Source of the DNA: QZLE01 sp033852135
GTDB taxonomy: Bacteria > Pseudomonadota > Gammaproteobacteria > QZLD01
Direction of reading: 5' to 3'
Length of the DNA stretch: 64,000 nucleotides
NCBI GenBank assembly: GCA_033852135.1
Contig: JAWSVB010000004.1
Span: 1-64,000 of the forward strand
The notes under the pieces are model-generated. The model made no database searches. It was not told the DNA's origin and saw only the letters and a list, made by a program, of their open reading frames with translations. Within the stretch, counting starts at the first letter, position 1, and every line of letters begins with the position of its first letter. The position numbers and the translations under genes were made by a program. Of this stretch, positions 36,268 to 45,728 are shown in pieces.

Positions 36268-37737
36268 ATGCCATATAAAGACCTTCGTGAATTCATATCT
36301 GCTTTAGAAGAACAAAAACTTCTTATCAAGACCGACCTCGAAGTTGATCCTGATTTGGAGATAACAGAGGTATGTAAAAGATCGTTAGAACAAGGTGGCC
36401 CTGCACTGCTTTTCAGCAACCCTAAAAACTCAAACATCCCACTGCTAGGAAATTTATTTGGCACTACACAAAGAGTTGCTCTAGGTATTGATGAAAAAGA
36501 TACCGCATCATTACGCAAAGTTGGCGAACAGTTAGCACAACTCAAAGAGCCTGAACCACCAAAATCTTTAAAGGATCTTTGGAGCAAAATCCCACTACTC
36601 AAACAGGCATTAAATATGTCCTGTAAAAAAACTAAATCTCCAGCTTGCCAAGAGGTTGTTATTGAGGGGGATGATGTTGATCTATCTATCCTTCCAATTC
36701 AGCGCTGCTGGCCAGAAGATGCAGCCCCGTTAATAACCTGGGGGCTAACCATAACCAAAGGACCAGAGAAAGAGCGCCTTAACTTGGGAATCTACCGCCA
36801 GCAAGTTATCGGCAAAAATAGAATCATCATGCGCTGGTTGGCCCATCGCGGCGGCGCCCTTGATTATCAAGACTGGTGTAAAACCAACCCCAACAAACCA
36901 TTTCCAGTATCGGTTGCCATTGGAGTTGATCCAGCAACGATTCTTGCAGCAGTAACCCCAATCCCTGATAGTATCTCTGAGTATGGATTTGCCGGATTAC
37001 TTCGCGGCAAAAAAACTGTCATAGCAAAATCTGTAGGTAATGACCTTATGGTTCCAGCTTATGCTGAGATTATCCTTGAAGGTGAGATCATGCCTAATGA
37101 CACAGCTCCTGAAGGCCCATATGCAGACCACACTGGTTACTATAACGAGGTGGATACGTTCCCGGTAATGACGATAAGAAAAATCACCCACCGTCAAAAC
37201 CCAATTTATCTAAGCACCTATACTGGCCGCCCCCCTGATGAGCCTGCAGTATTAGGTGTAGCTTTAAATGAAATTTTCATCCCTATTTTACAAAAGCAAT
37301 ATCCAGAGATTGTTGACTTTTACCTGCCGCCTGAAGGGTGCTCATATCGTTATGCAGTTGTCTCAATTAAAAAACAATATCCAGGGCATGCACGTCGCAT
37401 CATGTTTGGCATCTGGTCTTTTTTACGTCAATTTATGTACACCAAATTTATCGTAGTAACCGATGATGATATTGATATCAGAAACTGGGATGATGTTACT
37501 TGGGCTTTGACCACTAGAGTTGATCCTGCCAGAGACTGCGAGATAGTTGAAAACACTGCTATAGATTATCTAGACTTTGCTTCACCTGTTTCCGGCCTTG
37601 GTTCCAAAATCGGTTTTGACGCTACCAACAAATGGCCAGGAGAAACTGATAGAGAATGGGGCAAGCCAGTAGCAATGGATGAAAAAACCAAAACTCGAGT
37701 TGATGCGATTTGGCAGCAGATTTCAGACAGATTCTGA
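36268..37737 (+). CDS. ubiD: 3-octaprenyl-4-hydroxybenzoate carboxy-lyase
   Basis: A 489-residue prenylated-FMN-dependent decarboxylase of ubiquinone synthesis. MPYKDLREFISALEEQ is the typical opening; the central EGPYADHTGYYNEVDTFPVM and the C-terminal DCEIVENTAIDYLDFASPVSGLGSK are family signatures carrying catalytic and ligand residues. The frame is open 11 codons upstream of the ATG used. The partner flavin prenyltransferase UbiX is not in the window. Confidence 0.95.
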   Translation: MPYKDLREFISALEEQKLLIKTDLEVDPDLEITEVCKRSLEQGGPALLFSNPKNSNIPLLGNLFGTTQRVALGIDEKDTASLRKVGEQLAQLKEPEPPKSLKDLWSKIPLLKQALNMSCKKTKSPACQEVVIEGDDVDLSILPIQRCWPEDAAPLITWGLTITKGPEKERLNLGIYRQQVIGKNRIIMRWLAHRGGALDYQDWCKTNPNKPFPVSVAIGVDPATILAAVTPIPDSISEYGFAGLLRGKKTVIAKSVGNDLMVPAYAEIILEGEIMPNDTAPEGPYADHTGYYNEVDTFPVMTIRKITHRQNPIYLSTYTGRPPDEPAVLGVALNEIFIPILQKQYPEIVDFYLPPEGCSYRYAVVSIKKQYPGHARRIMFGIWSFLRQFMYTKFIVVTDDDIDIRNWDDVTWALTTRVDPARDCEIVENTAIDYLDFASPVSGLGSKIGFDATNKWPGETDREWGKPVAMDEKTKTRVDAIWQQISDRF

Positions 37738-38117
37738 ATCAGCCCATTATCCAACATAGTTATAACTACATCCAACATAGCTATAACTACATCCAACATA
37801 GCTATAACTACCCTCTTATCTATAACAAAACGTACTTAAACCTATATATTTTTGCTAACTCCTTAGCATTTCCAAAGAATCTGCCATCCACGTATAGAAA
37901 ACTAAATCTAATTTCCTATACTTTGAAAGATAACTAAAAATTCCGTAATCGCACTTATTACTTGAAAGCGCAATTACTTATATTTCCAGAGTTTTATCTC
38001 TGATTAAGTTTTATGATAGAAGAGCTATGCAGAAGGGCCATTCAAATATGTTTTTTGGATTTATTCAGAAATTAATATCTACCTCTTATAAAAAGGTGTA
38101 ACAGCGAACTGTAAACC
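37738..38117. other. Intergenic region with a 21-base triplicate repeat
   Basis: After ubiD, 380 bases without a convincing gene. The first 75 bases hold the tandem repeat listed separately; the rest is AT-rich and presumably carries the promoter of the CHASE-PAS gene. Confidence 0.6.
37749..37811. repeat. Three tandem copies of a 21-base unit
   Basis: Units 37749-37769, 37770-37790 and 37791-37811 differ at one base (ATCCAACATAGYTATAACTA plus C). The unit is a multiple of three, so a chance frame encodes IQHSYNY repeats, but there is no sign it is translated. Confidence 0.92.
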
Positions 38118-40421
38118 ATGCCTAAATTTATAAGAAGAAGTGAAAACTATATTCAACCCAAGACTTGGTCTCTTACCATCTTTGCAGCTGTGGCTGTCTG
38201 TTTAGTTATCACCCTGATATCAGCATATCTAATTCGCGATTGGGAGGAGAATAGCTGGCAAAACACATTTCACCAAATAGCTAAAGACCGTGATTCATCT
38301 TTAATAATTTCACTAGAGAGCGAGCTAGAACTTATAGAGTCAGTTACTGCTCTTCGCACCTCAACAGATGCTTTTGATCGCACATCCTTGCAACAATATA
38401 TCCGCTCCATTTTAGCCAAACACACAGAAATAGAATCCATAGGGTGGATAGACCACCTGCCACATAACAAACGTGAAAACTACGAAGAGAGGATGAAGTC
38501 CTCATATAATCTTCCAAGTTTTGCCATAACCGAATTAAATAATGACCTTGAAGTGGAGCCTGTATCAGAAAAAGAATCATATTTCCCCATTAGCTTCATT
38601 GAACCAAATAATGAGTATCGAACCTTGCTAGGGTACACGCCACATAATGAGTTTGATCCCCATAAAAAAGTTATCGACGACTCAACACGCTGGCGCAACG
38701 CTACGGCATCAAAGGCAAAAAAGAATGAGTCTGGCCAAGCAGTCTTGTCAGTATATCGTCCAGTATATGAAATGAGCGTCGACGAAACCAAATCGGCTCC
38801 AAAACTACTTGGTTTAGTATTTATCAGGTTGAATATCAGCAAGCTGATTACTAACTCTATTAACCGAGGTGGTTCATATAGCAAAGATGTGAACATCACC
38901 CTGTTTGACATTACTCACCCCAAAAAGCCACAACAGTTATATAGCTCTACAAATGAGAAGGCTGATTTAAAACAGATGATGATTCCACCATATGTGGATA
39001 AAAAAATCATCTTTGCCAATAGACAGCTGCTATTAGTCACCACCCCAACAATTGCCCTTACTGAATCAAAATTGTTATGGATTTCTGGCTTAACTGCAAC
39101 CGTCGGCATTGTCCTTACCGCACTTCTTTATGCGTTCCTAGCATCATTAGCAGGACATACTGCAGAGGTTGAAGAGAGAGTTAACGAAAGAACTGAGCAG
39201 TTATCAAAAGCCAACTCCATGTTAGCTCAACATGTAACTGAAAAGAAAAAAGCAAATGCTGCATTATCTGAAAGCGAATCCAGATATAGATTACTGGCGG
39301 AAAATTCTACTGACATAATTGCCCGGCATGATCTAGAAGGAAAATGTTTATACGCTTCATCTGCAACTCAGGCTCTAATCGGTTACTCCCCTGAAGAGGT
39401 TATAGGGCACTCAATTTATCCACTGTTGCACAAAGATGACATCGACATAATGCGCGAAGCCCATAGCGACTTAGTGCGTTACCAGGATAGTATCACCATC
39501 ACCTATCGCGCCCGACATAAAGAGGGGCACTACATCTGGTTTGAAGCCAGTTGCCAATGTATTTTTGACAACAGCACAGGGGATGCCAAAGAGATACAAT
39601 CGGTATCCAGAGATGTTACCGAGCGCAAGCACAATGAAAAAGTTCTCCTAGAAAATGAAGCTCGTTTCCGCAGCGCTTTTGAAGATGCCGCAATCGGCAT
39701 GGCTATCGTTAATGCTGATGGGCAAATAATCCGATCAAACCACAAACTTTGCCAAATAAGCGGGTATCCTCGTGAAGAGATCTGTGCAACAGACTTCCAA
39801 AGCATATCCCACCCTGCTGACATCGAAAAAAGCCTAATACAAATGGCAACAGTAATTGAGGGCAACCGCCGCTCATTTAGTCTGCAAGCCCGCTTAATGC
39901 ATAAAGATGGTCACATTCTTTGGGCATTAATAAGTGGCTCCATAGTAAAAGACAAAGATGAAAACCCTCTTTATTTTGTAGTGCAAATACAAGATATAAC
40001 TAAAGCCAAAGAGATGGAGCAAAAACTAACTCTGCTTGAGAAACGCCATAACCTTATTATCGATAGCGTTGCCGAAGGGATAATAGGAATTGATCTGGAT
40101 GGCAATATAGATTTCATCAACAGAACAGCTGAAGAACTCTTAGGGTACGAAAAAAATGAGCTCATTGGCGCAAACATGCATAAAACCATCCAATATAAAA
40201 CTGAAGATGGATCAGAATATTTATTCAAAGACTCACCTATTTTCCACTCTTTAAAACTTGGATCTATAAATACAATAAGTGAAGAGATACTGTGGACCAA
40301 AGACGCTAAAAAATTAGATGTTTCCTTAGTCTGCTCCCCCCTAGATAACAATGAAACAATATCAGGCTTATTGGTACTATTTAGCAATAAAAGCGAACAG
40401 CAAATAGATCAAACTTCATAG
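38118..40421 (+). CDS. Membrane sensor: CHASE domain plus three PAS domains, no output domain
   Basis: A 767-residue inner-membrane protein. TM1 at about 17-40, a CHASE-type periplasmic sensor domain (about 50-310), TM2 at about 318-342, a coiled coil (about 345-385), then PAS domains at about 385-505, 510-635 and 640-760, the first two ending in the DVTERK/DITKAK coiled-coil start. The protein stops 10 or so residues after the third PAS; no kinase, GGDEF or EAL domain follows. The next gene, 124 bases on, is a receiver-receiver-kinase protein with no sensor. Together they look like a sensor split from its transmitter. Confidence 0.85.
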   Translation: MPKFIRRSENYIQPKTWSLTIFAAVAVCLVITLISAYLIRDWEENSWQNTFHQIAKDRDSSLIISLESELELIESVTALRTSTDAFDRTSLQQYIRSILAKHTEIESIGWIDHLPHNKRENYEERMKSSYNLPSFAITELNNDLEVEPVSEKESYFPISFIEPNNEYRTLLGYTPHNEFDPHKKVIDDSTRWRNATASKAKKNESGQAVLSVYRPVYEMSVDETKSAPKLLGLVFIRLNISKLITNSINRGGSYSKDVNITLFDITHPKKPQQLYSSTNEKADLKQMMIPPYVDKKIIFANRQLLLVTTPTIALTESKLLWISGLTATVGIVLTALLYAFLASLAGHTAEVEERVNERTEQLSKANSMLAQHVTEKKKANAALSESESRYRLLAENSTDIIARHDLEGKCLYASSATQALIGYSPEEVIGHSIYPLLHKDDIDIMREAHSDLVRYQDSITITYRARHKEGHYIWFEASCQCIFDNSTGDAKEIQSVSRDVTERKHNEKVLLENEARFRSAFEDAAIGMAIVNADGQIIRSNHKLCQISGYPREEICATDFQSISHPADIEKSLIQMATVIEGNRRSFSLQARLMHKDGHILWALISGSIVKDKDENPLYFVVQIQDITKAKEMEQKLTLLEKRHNLIIDSVAEGIIGIDLDGNIDFINRTAEELLGYEKNELIGANMHKTIQYKTEDGSEYLFKDSPIFHSLKLGSINTISEEILWTKDAKKLDVSLVCSPLDNNETISGLLVLFSNKSEQQIDQTS

Positions 40422-40545
40422 TAAAACAACCAATAACAATTAGATTTAATTCACAGTTCCAATATATTTTCCTTTGATACTAATGATATAACACGCAAGC
40501 GATACTAGTATTAAATATAGGGCATGTAAAAAATGGAAGATAAGA

Positions 40546-42018
40546 ATGGATTTTAATCGAGTATTAATTGTTGAGGATAGCAAAGCCATGTGTGCAGCTA
40601 TTGCAAGCACCATGCAATCTCAATACAACTACCAATGCGATATTGCCCACTCTGCAAAAGAAGCAGAACTTCTTCTACAAGAACATGCCGACAAATACTT
40701 TGCATCATTACTTGATCTTAACCTTCCTGATGCTCCCCATGGTGAAATTGTTGATATAGTTTTGCGCCATAATATCCCAGCCATAGTATTTACTGCCAAT
40801 ATCAACTCAGATACCAGGTCTCAATTTTGGCAAAAAGGGATAGTTGATTATGTAATGAAAGAGGGATTTCACAACCTTGATTACATCACAACTGCGATAC
40901 ATAGGCTTGACCTAAATCGCCATACCAAGATACTTATTGTTGATGATGAGAAGACCTCCGTATGTGCAATCAAACATCTTTTAGACATCCATCAATTCCA
41001 AGTTTTTACTGCCGAAAGCGCTAAACACGCTTTAGAACTTTACAACGCGATTCCAAATATAAGGCTGATTATAACCGATAGTAAAATGCCAGAGATGGAT
41101 GGTGTCGGCTTGGTAAAAGAGATAAGAAAAGTAGCCACTAAAGAAAAGACTAGTGTTATTGGCATTTCAGCTTTTAATGATAGCCATGAATCAGCTCTAT
41201 TTATAAAAGCAGGAGCAGATGATTTCTTACACAAACCACTTATACCTGAAGAATTTTACAGCCGCATAAATAACAATTTACAGAATCAAGATATCATCAG
41301 CACATTAAAAAAACTTAACGAAGAGAAAAATCGTTTTCTCGCAATTGCTTCGCACGATGTTAGAAGCCCGCTTTCAGGGATTAGTAGCCTATGTGAACTA
41401 ATCATGGATAACCCAGAAGAGATATCTCTGGAATTCATAAAAGTGATCTCTGAGACAACAGGCCAAGTAACCAGACTTATAAACAACCTACTAGATGTAT
41501 CAGTGATAGAAAGTGGAAAATTCGACATCATAAAAACCAACTGCAACGTCAATAACATCATCAAACGCAGAGTTACACTGTCGCAAGCTTCAGCAACAAA
41601 AAAACAGATAAAAATCAATTCCAGCTTAGTTGAGCTTGAACCTATTCCATGCGATGAGGAGAGAATATCTCAACTGTTTGACAATCTGATAACCAATGCA
41701 ATTAAATACTCTGAGCCTGACTCAGAAATTTTCATCACCAGCAAAATCACAAGTAAGAATAACTTAAGAATTGAGTTTCAGGATCAAGGGCAAGGAATTG
41801 CAGCCGAAAAGCTGGATGGGCTTTTTGAAATTTTCACCACTGCCGGATCAACACCAACAGGGGGAGAAAGAAGCACTGGGGTTGGGCTGGCAATAGCAAA
41901 GAAAGTTATTGAAGCACACGGGGGTAAAATTTGGGTTGAGTCAACCGTTGGCAAAGGTAGTTCATTCTTTATCGAGCTACCATACATTCTTAAAGAACAG
42001 GATGTGTTTGCAATTTAA
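40546..42018 (+). CDS. REC-REC-histidine kinase lacking a sensor domain
   Basis: A 490-residue soluble protein: receiver 1 (about 5-120) with D57 in LLDLNLP, receiver 2 (about 125-245) with D178 in ITDSKMP, HisKA with H270 in ASHDVRSP, and HATPase (about 360-485) with N box NLITNAIKYS, DQGQGI and STGVGLAI. The N-terminal double receiver before a kinase is an arrangement used to place a kinase under control of upstream phosphotransfer. The CHASE-PAS protein just upstream is the probable sensory partner; the downstream target is unknown. Confidence 0.9.
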   Translation: MDFNRVLIVEDSKAMCAAIASTMQSQYNYQCDIAHSAKEAELLLQEHADKYFASLLDLNLPDAPHGEIVDIVLRHNIPAIVFTANINSDTRSQFWQKGIVDYVMKEGFHNLDYITTAIHRLDLNRHTKILIVDDEKTSVCAIKHLLDIHQFQVFTAESAKHALELYNAIPNIRLIITDSKMPEMDGVGLVKEIRKVATKEKTSVIGISAFNDSHESALFIKAGADDFLHKPLIPEEFYSRINNNLQNQDIISTLKKLNEEKNRFLAIASHDVRSPLSGISSLCELIMDNPEEISLEFIKVISETTGQVTRLINNLLDVSVIESGKFDIIKTNCNVNNIIKRRVTLSQASATKKQIKINSSLVELEPIPCDEERISQLFDNLITNAIKYSEPDSEIFITSKITSKNNLRIEFQDQGQGIAAEKLDGLFEIFTTAGSTPTGGERSTGVGLAIAKKVIEAHGGKIWVESTVGKGSSFFIELPYILKEQDVFAI

Positions 42019-42212
42019 AACATTCACGACCCGCTTTTATAATTTTTAATTACTTCTGACCTGTTCACTTAGCAAGAATATGCTTTAAATCATAATATTT
42101 TATGCAATAATCCATTCTCATAACCAACTGGGTTTTTTTATACATTTTTATCACCCCACATAAGTGATAAAATTTTTTGCTTGCACTACCAACAAATTTT
42201 ATAAGGATAAAA

Positions 42213-43256
42213 ATGTCTGATCTATCCGCAGACCTTCAGTTTCAAAAACAGATATTACCAGGAGTTTCCAGGACATTTGCTCTAACCATTCCACAGCTTC
42301 CTGCGCAAATCCAAGATGCCGTTGCTAATGCATATCTACTATGTCGTATTGCCGACACAATAGAAGATACTACTTTATTAGATAATGAGCAGAAGTCTAA
42401 ATTTCACGCTCAATTCATCCGTATAGTTTGTGGTGAAGAAGATGCTGAATCATTTGCTCAAAACCTTACCGCATCTCTTGCTGGGTATTCCCACCAAGAT
42501 GAACTTAAGCTGATATTAAATAGTAAAAAAGTTATCAACATCACCCATTCATTCACCTTAAATCAACGCAAAGCGTTAGAGCGCTGCATAAAGATAATGA
42601 GCGAAGGGATGGAGTTCTTTGAGAAACAGGAAGAGCTAACCAAAGAAAATAAAAGTTATGGCGTTGCAACCATGGCCGACATGGACAAGTATTGCTACTA
42701 CGTTGCTGGAGTTGTTGGTGAGATGTTAACTGACCTGTTCTGCGACTACTCCGATGAGATAAAACATAAGCGCCCTGAGCTAACTAAATTAGCAGTATCA
42801 TTTGGACAAGCACTACAAATGACTAACATTCTCAAAGATATTTGGGACGACCAAGAACGCGATACCTGCTGGCTACCACGCGACATATTCACTAAACATA
42901 ATTTTGACCTAAGCAAACTAAAAGAAAATCACACCGACATAAACTTTGAAAAAGGGTTAAAAGAGCTTGTCGCAATCGCACATCAGCACTTAAAAAATGC
43001 TTTAGAGTACACCCTGCTAATCCCAGCACACGAAGTTGGAATCAGACGTTTTTGTTTATGGGCTTTAGGGATGTCAGCACTGACACTGCGCAAACTTAGT
43101 AAAAATAGAAACTTCTCTGATAGTAACCAGGTTAAAATTTCACGCAATAGCGTCAAGGCAACAATAGCTATATCTAATATTTTTGTAAAACGTGATCTGC
43201 TACTAAAAACAATATTTTCCCTCATATGCACCGGGATCCCCAAAGGTAAAGTTTAA
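42213..43256 (+). CDS. Squalene/phytoene synthase-family protein
   Basis: A 347-residue trans-isoprenyl diphosphate head-to-head synthase. Both Asp-rich motifs are intact: DTIED (first) and DDQERD within LKDIWDDQERDTCWLPRD (second). The RTFALTIPQLP opening is like squalene synthases of the FDFT1 branch rather than HpnC/HpnD. The ATG at 42213 follows AAGGATAAAA; the frame is open 12 codons upstream. The product could be squalene (for sterols, hopanoids) or a carotenoid precursor; no cyclase, desaturase or hpn gene accompanies it. Confidence 0.85.
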   Translation: MSDLSADLQFQKQILPGVSRTFALTIPQLPAQIQDAVANAYLLCRIADTIEDTTLLDNEQKSKFHAQFIRIVCGEEDAESFAQNLTASLAGYSHQDELKLILNSKKVINITHSFTLNQRKALERCIKIMSEGMEFFEKQEELTKENKSYGVATMADMDKYCYYVAGVVGEMLTDLFCDYSDEIKHKRPELTKLAVSFGQALQMTNILKDIWDDQERDTCWLPRDIFTKHNFDLSKLKENHTDINFEKGLKELVAIAHQHLKNALEYTLLIPAHEVGIRRFCLWALGMSALTLRKLSKNRNFSDSNQVKISRNSVKATIAISNIFVKRDLLLKTIFSLICTGIPKGKV

Positions 43257-43294
43257 AATAAATACTAAAATATATTAGTACGGAATAAAAAATA

Positions 43295-44065
43295 ATGGAT
43301 ATTATAAATATGCGTATTTTAGATGGAATAAAGCTGCTAAGCATTGTCGTTATAATCACTGCCAATTTTGGATGCACCCATGTACCTATTGGCGAAGAAG
43401 CCCATGACCCATACGAAGATACCAATAGGTCAATCTATAGCTTCAATGATGCATTGGATAAAAACATCCTCGCCCCTGTTTCAAAGGGATATGCCTACAT
43501 AACTCCAAAACCTGTACGTCGTTGTGTCACCAATTTTTTTGATAATTTAGGCTACCTAAACACCATTGCTAATGACCTATTACAGGGTAAATTCGAACAA
43601 TGCTTAGCTGATAGCGGCCGCTTTCTTATTAATTCTACCATTGGCATTGCTGGCATATTTGATGTAGCAACCCCAATGGGGCTAGAAAAAAACAATGAAG
43701 ATCTTGGGCAAACATTTGCCACATGGGGCAGCGGTGAAGGGCCATACCTAAGCCTTCCAGTTTTGGGGCCCTCTACAGCTAGAGATGTGCCAGACCAAAT
43801 TACCAAAAGGATGTTAAGCCCAACTAACTATGTCAAAGCCAGTATAGCTTGGCCATTAGCAATTTTAGATATAATAAATTGGCGTGCGAACATGGAAAGT
43901 TCGATAAAGATGGTTGATGAATCTCCCGATCCGTATTTAGCTATGCGAGAATTCTACCGTCAAAATAGAATAAATTTAATCTATGATGGCGATCCTCCAG
44001 TTCCAGACATGATGGATGATATGGAAGATTTCGATGAAGATGAAGATCTATTTGAAGAGGAATAA
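43295..44065 (+). CDS. mlaA: MlaA-family outer-membrane lipoprotein (VacJ)
   Basis: A 256-residue protein of the outer-membrane lipid-asymmetry system, which removes phospholipids from the outer leaflet. Signal peptide with a Cys near residue 27 (NFGC; lipobox imperfect), then the family block DPYEDTNRSIYSFNDALDK, NFFDNLGYLNTIANDLLQGK and TWGSGEGPYLSLPVLGPSTARD. The C-terminus is acidic, ending in a run of Asp/Glu. The mlaFEDCB partners are not in the window. Confidence 0.92.
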   Translation: MDIINMRILDGIKLLSIVVIITANFGCTHVPIGEEAHDPYEDTNRSIYSFNDALDKNILAPVSKGYAYITPKPVRRCVTNFFDNLGYLNTIANDLLQGKFEQCLADSGRFLINSTIGIAGIFDVATPMGLEKNNEDLGQTFATWGSGEGPYLSLPVLGPSTARDVPDQITKRMLSPTNYVKASIAWPLAILDIINWRANMESSIKMVDESPDPYLAMREFYRQNRINLIYDGDPPVPDMMDDMEDFDEDEDLFEEE

Positions 44066-44292
44066 CTCTTAACTTATCGCTATGGGCAGCCTCCTGTGGT
44101 TGCCCTATAAACCAACATTCAAACCTCCAGCTAAACTCAAAAACACACTCCATAAAAAATACATTTTCCATTGCGAATCCCATCTATTTCAACCAATCGA
44201 ACACCATTTCACTTTTTGTGATGCAATAGCAAAATCTTTTCGATAGAATGAGGCAACAATTGTTATAACCGCCTACTTCTCGGAGAAAAATA

Positions 44293-45423
44293 ATGCCGAC
44301 ACGAATAGTAGTACCCAAGGAAACGCTAACTGGTGAAAAACGTGTGGCACTCGTGCCAAATGTTGCTGCCAAATTGCAAAAACAGGGTGCAGAACTAGCT
44401 CTACAGCATGGAGCCGGAGACCACGCCGGGTATCCAGATACTGCATACACCGATGTTGAAATCGTTAAAGATGAGAGCGAACTGCTTAAACAAGCAAATG
44501 TTGTTTTCACGGTGCAGCCACCAACTATCGAACAGATCGAAATGATGGATGAAGGCACGATTGCAATTGGATATATGAATCCATTTGGCGATGATGACCG
44601 CATTAAAAAACTCTGTGAAAAGAAAATAACCAGCTTCTCCATGGAGCTAGTGCCGCGTATCTCCAGGGCACAATCAATCGATGCCCTATCGTCACAGGCA
44701 AATGCTGCTGGTTACAAAGCGGTAATTATGGCGGCTGAAATCAGCGGCAAATTCTTCCCAATGCTTACCACTGCAGCTGGAACAGTTAAACCAGCTAAAG
44801 CTCTTATCATTGGTGCTGGTGTTGCTGGACTACAAGCGATTGCTACAGCAAAACGTCTTGGTGCAATCGTTGAAGCCTACGATGTAAGATCTGCAACCAA
44901 AGAGCAGGTTGAATCTCTCGGTGGCAAATTCGTAGACACTGGAGTTAGCGCTGACGGTGAAGGCGGTTATGCAAGAGAGCTAACCGACGAAGAAAAAGCC
45001 AAGCAGCAAGAGGTTCTAAATCAGCACATTCAAGCGGCTGATGTAGTTATCACTACAGCAGCAATTCCAGGCAGAAAAGCACCAATTCTTATCACTAAAG
45101 ATGTGGTTGAAGAGATGAAGCCAGGAGCAGTGATAGTTGACCTCGCCGCAGAAACTGGCGGCAACTGCGAGCTAACCAAAGCTGGCAAGCATGTCAAAAA
45201 GAAAGGTGTAACCATCTACGGGCCAGTTAATGTACCAAGTACACTAGCAACCGACACCAGCGAACTATACTCCAAAAACCTACTCAACTTCACCGCCCTA
45301 TTCCTTAAAGAGGGAGAGGTTGAACTTGATTGGGAAGATCAGATAATCGCAGAAAGCGCACTAACCCATGAAGGCGAGATCAAATCTCAACTTGTGCGCG
45401 ATAGAATGGAAGGAGACCAATAA
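44293..45423 (+). CDS. pntAA: NAD(P) transhydrogenase subunit alpha part 1
   Basis: Soluble NAD(H)-binding domain I of the proton-translocating transhydrogenase. 376 residues with RIVVPKETLTGEKRVAL at the start and the nucleotide-binding GAGVAGLQAIATAKRLGA. It stops before the membrane part, which is encoded separately, so this is the three-subunit form. GGAGAAAAATA precedes the ATG. Its stop overlaps the next start by one base. Confidence 0.95.
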   Translation: MPTRIVVPKETLTGEKRVALVPNVAAKLQKQGAELALQHGAGDHAGYPDTAYTDVEIVKDESELLKQANVVFTVQPPTIEQIEMMDEGTIAIGYMNPFGDDDRIKKLCEKKITSFSMELVPRISRAQSIDALSSQANAAGYKAVIMAAEISGKFFPMLTTAAGTVKPAKALIIGAGVAGLQAIATAKRLGAIVEAYDVRSATKEQVESLGGKFVDTGVSADGEGGYARELTDEEKAKQQEVLNQHIQAADVVITTAAIPGRKAPILITKDVVEEMKPGAVIVDLAAETGGNCELTKAGKHVKKKGVTIYGPVNVPSTLATDTSELYSKNLLNFTALFLKEGEVELDWEDQIIAESALTHEGEIKSQLVRDRMEGDQ

Positions 45424-45728
45424 TGGTTGAAGGTATAACAGGCTTTACCGCGCTCTATATATTTATGCTCGCGGCATTCACTGGATACGAAATCATTAGC
45501 CGCGTACCAGTATTATTGCACACACCACTGATGTCAGGTTCAAACTTCGTTCACGGTATCGTGGTAGTTGGAGCGATGATCGCTCTTGGCGGAGCAACTG
45601 GATTTGCAGAACAACTAATCGGTTTCATCGCCGTAGTTCTTGCAGCTGGCAACGCAGCTGGTGGTTACATAGTAACTGAGCGAACTTTAGATATGTTTAA
45701 GAAAAGCAAAAAAGGGGGAGCTGAATAA
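45423..45728 (+). CDS. pntAB: NAD(P) transhydrogenase subunit alpha part 2
   Basis: A 101-residue membrane subunit with three to four hydrophobic segments and VPVLLHTPLMSGSNFVHGI, the signature of the PntA C-terminal membrane domain. TAATG overlaps couple it to genes on both sides. Confidence 0.95.
   Translation: MVEGITGFTALYIFMLAAFTGYEIISRVPVLLHTPLMSGSNFVHGIVVVGAMIALGGATGFAEQLIGFIAVVLAAGNAAGGYIVTERTLDMFKKSKKGGAE

Noticed and set aside
37749..37811. Possible start of a CRISPR array
   Set aside because: Units are directly adjacent with no spacers and there are only three; no cas genes in the window.
37710..37937. 75-codon frame encoding IQHSYNY repeats
   Set aside because: It starts inside ubiD and owes its pattern to the 21-base tandem repeat; no separate ribosome-binding site or family match.
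44184..44642. 152-codon leftward frame over the start of pntAA
   Set aside because: Antisense shadow; the pntAA frame has the family motifs and ribosome-binding site.
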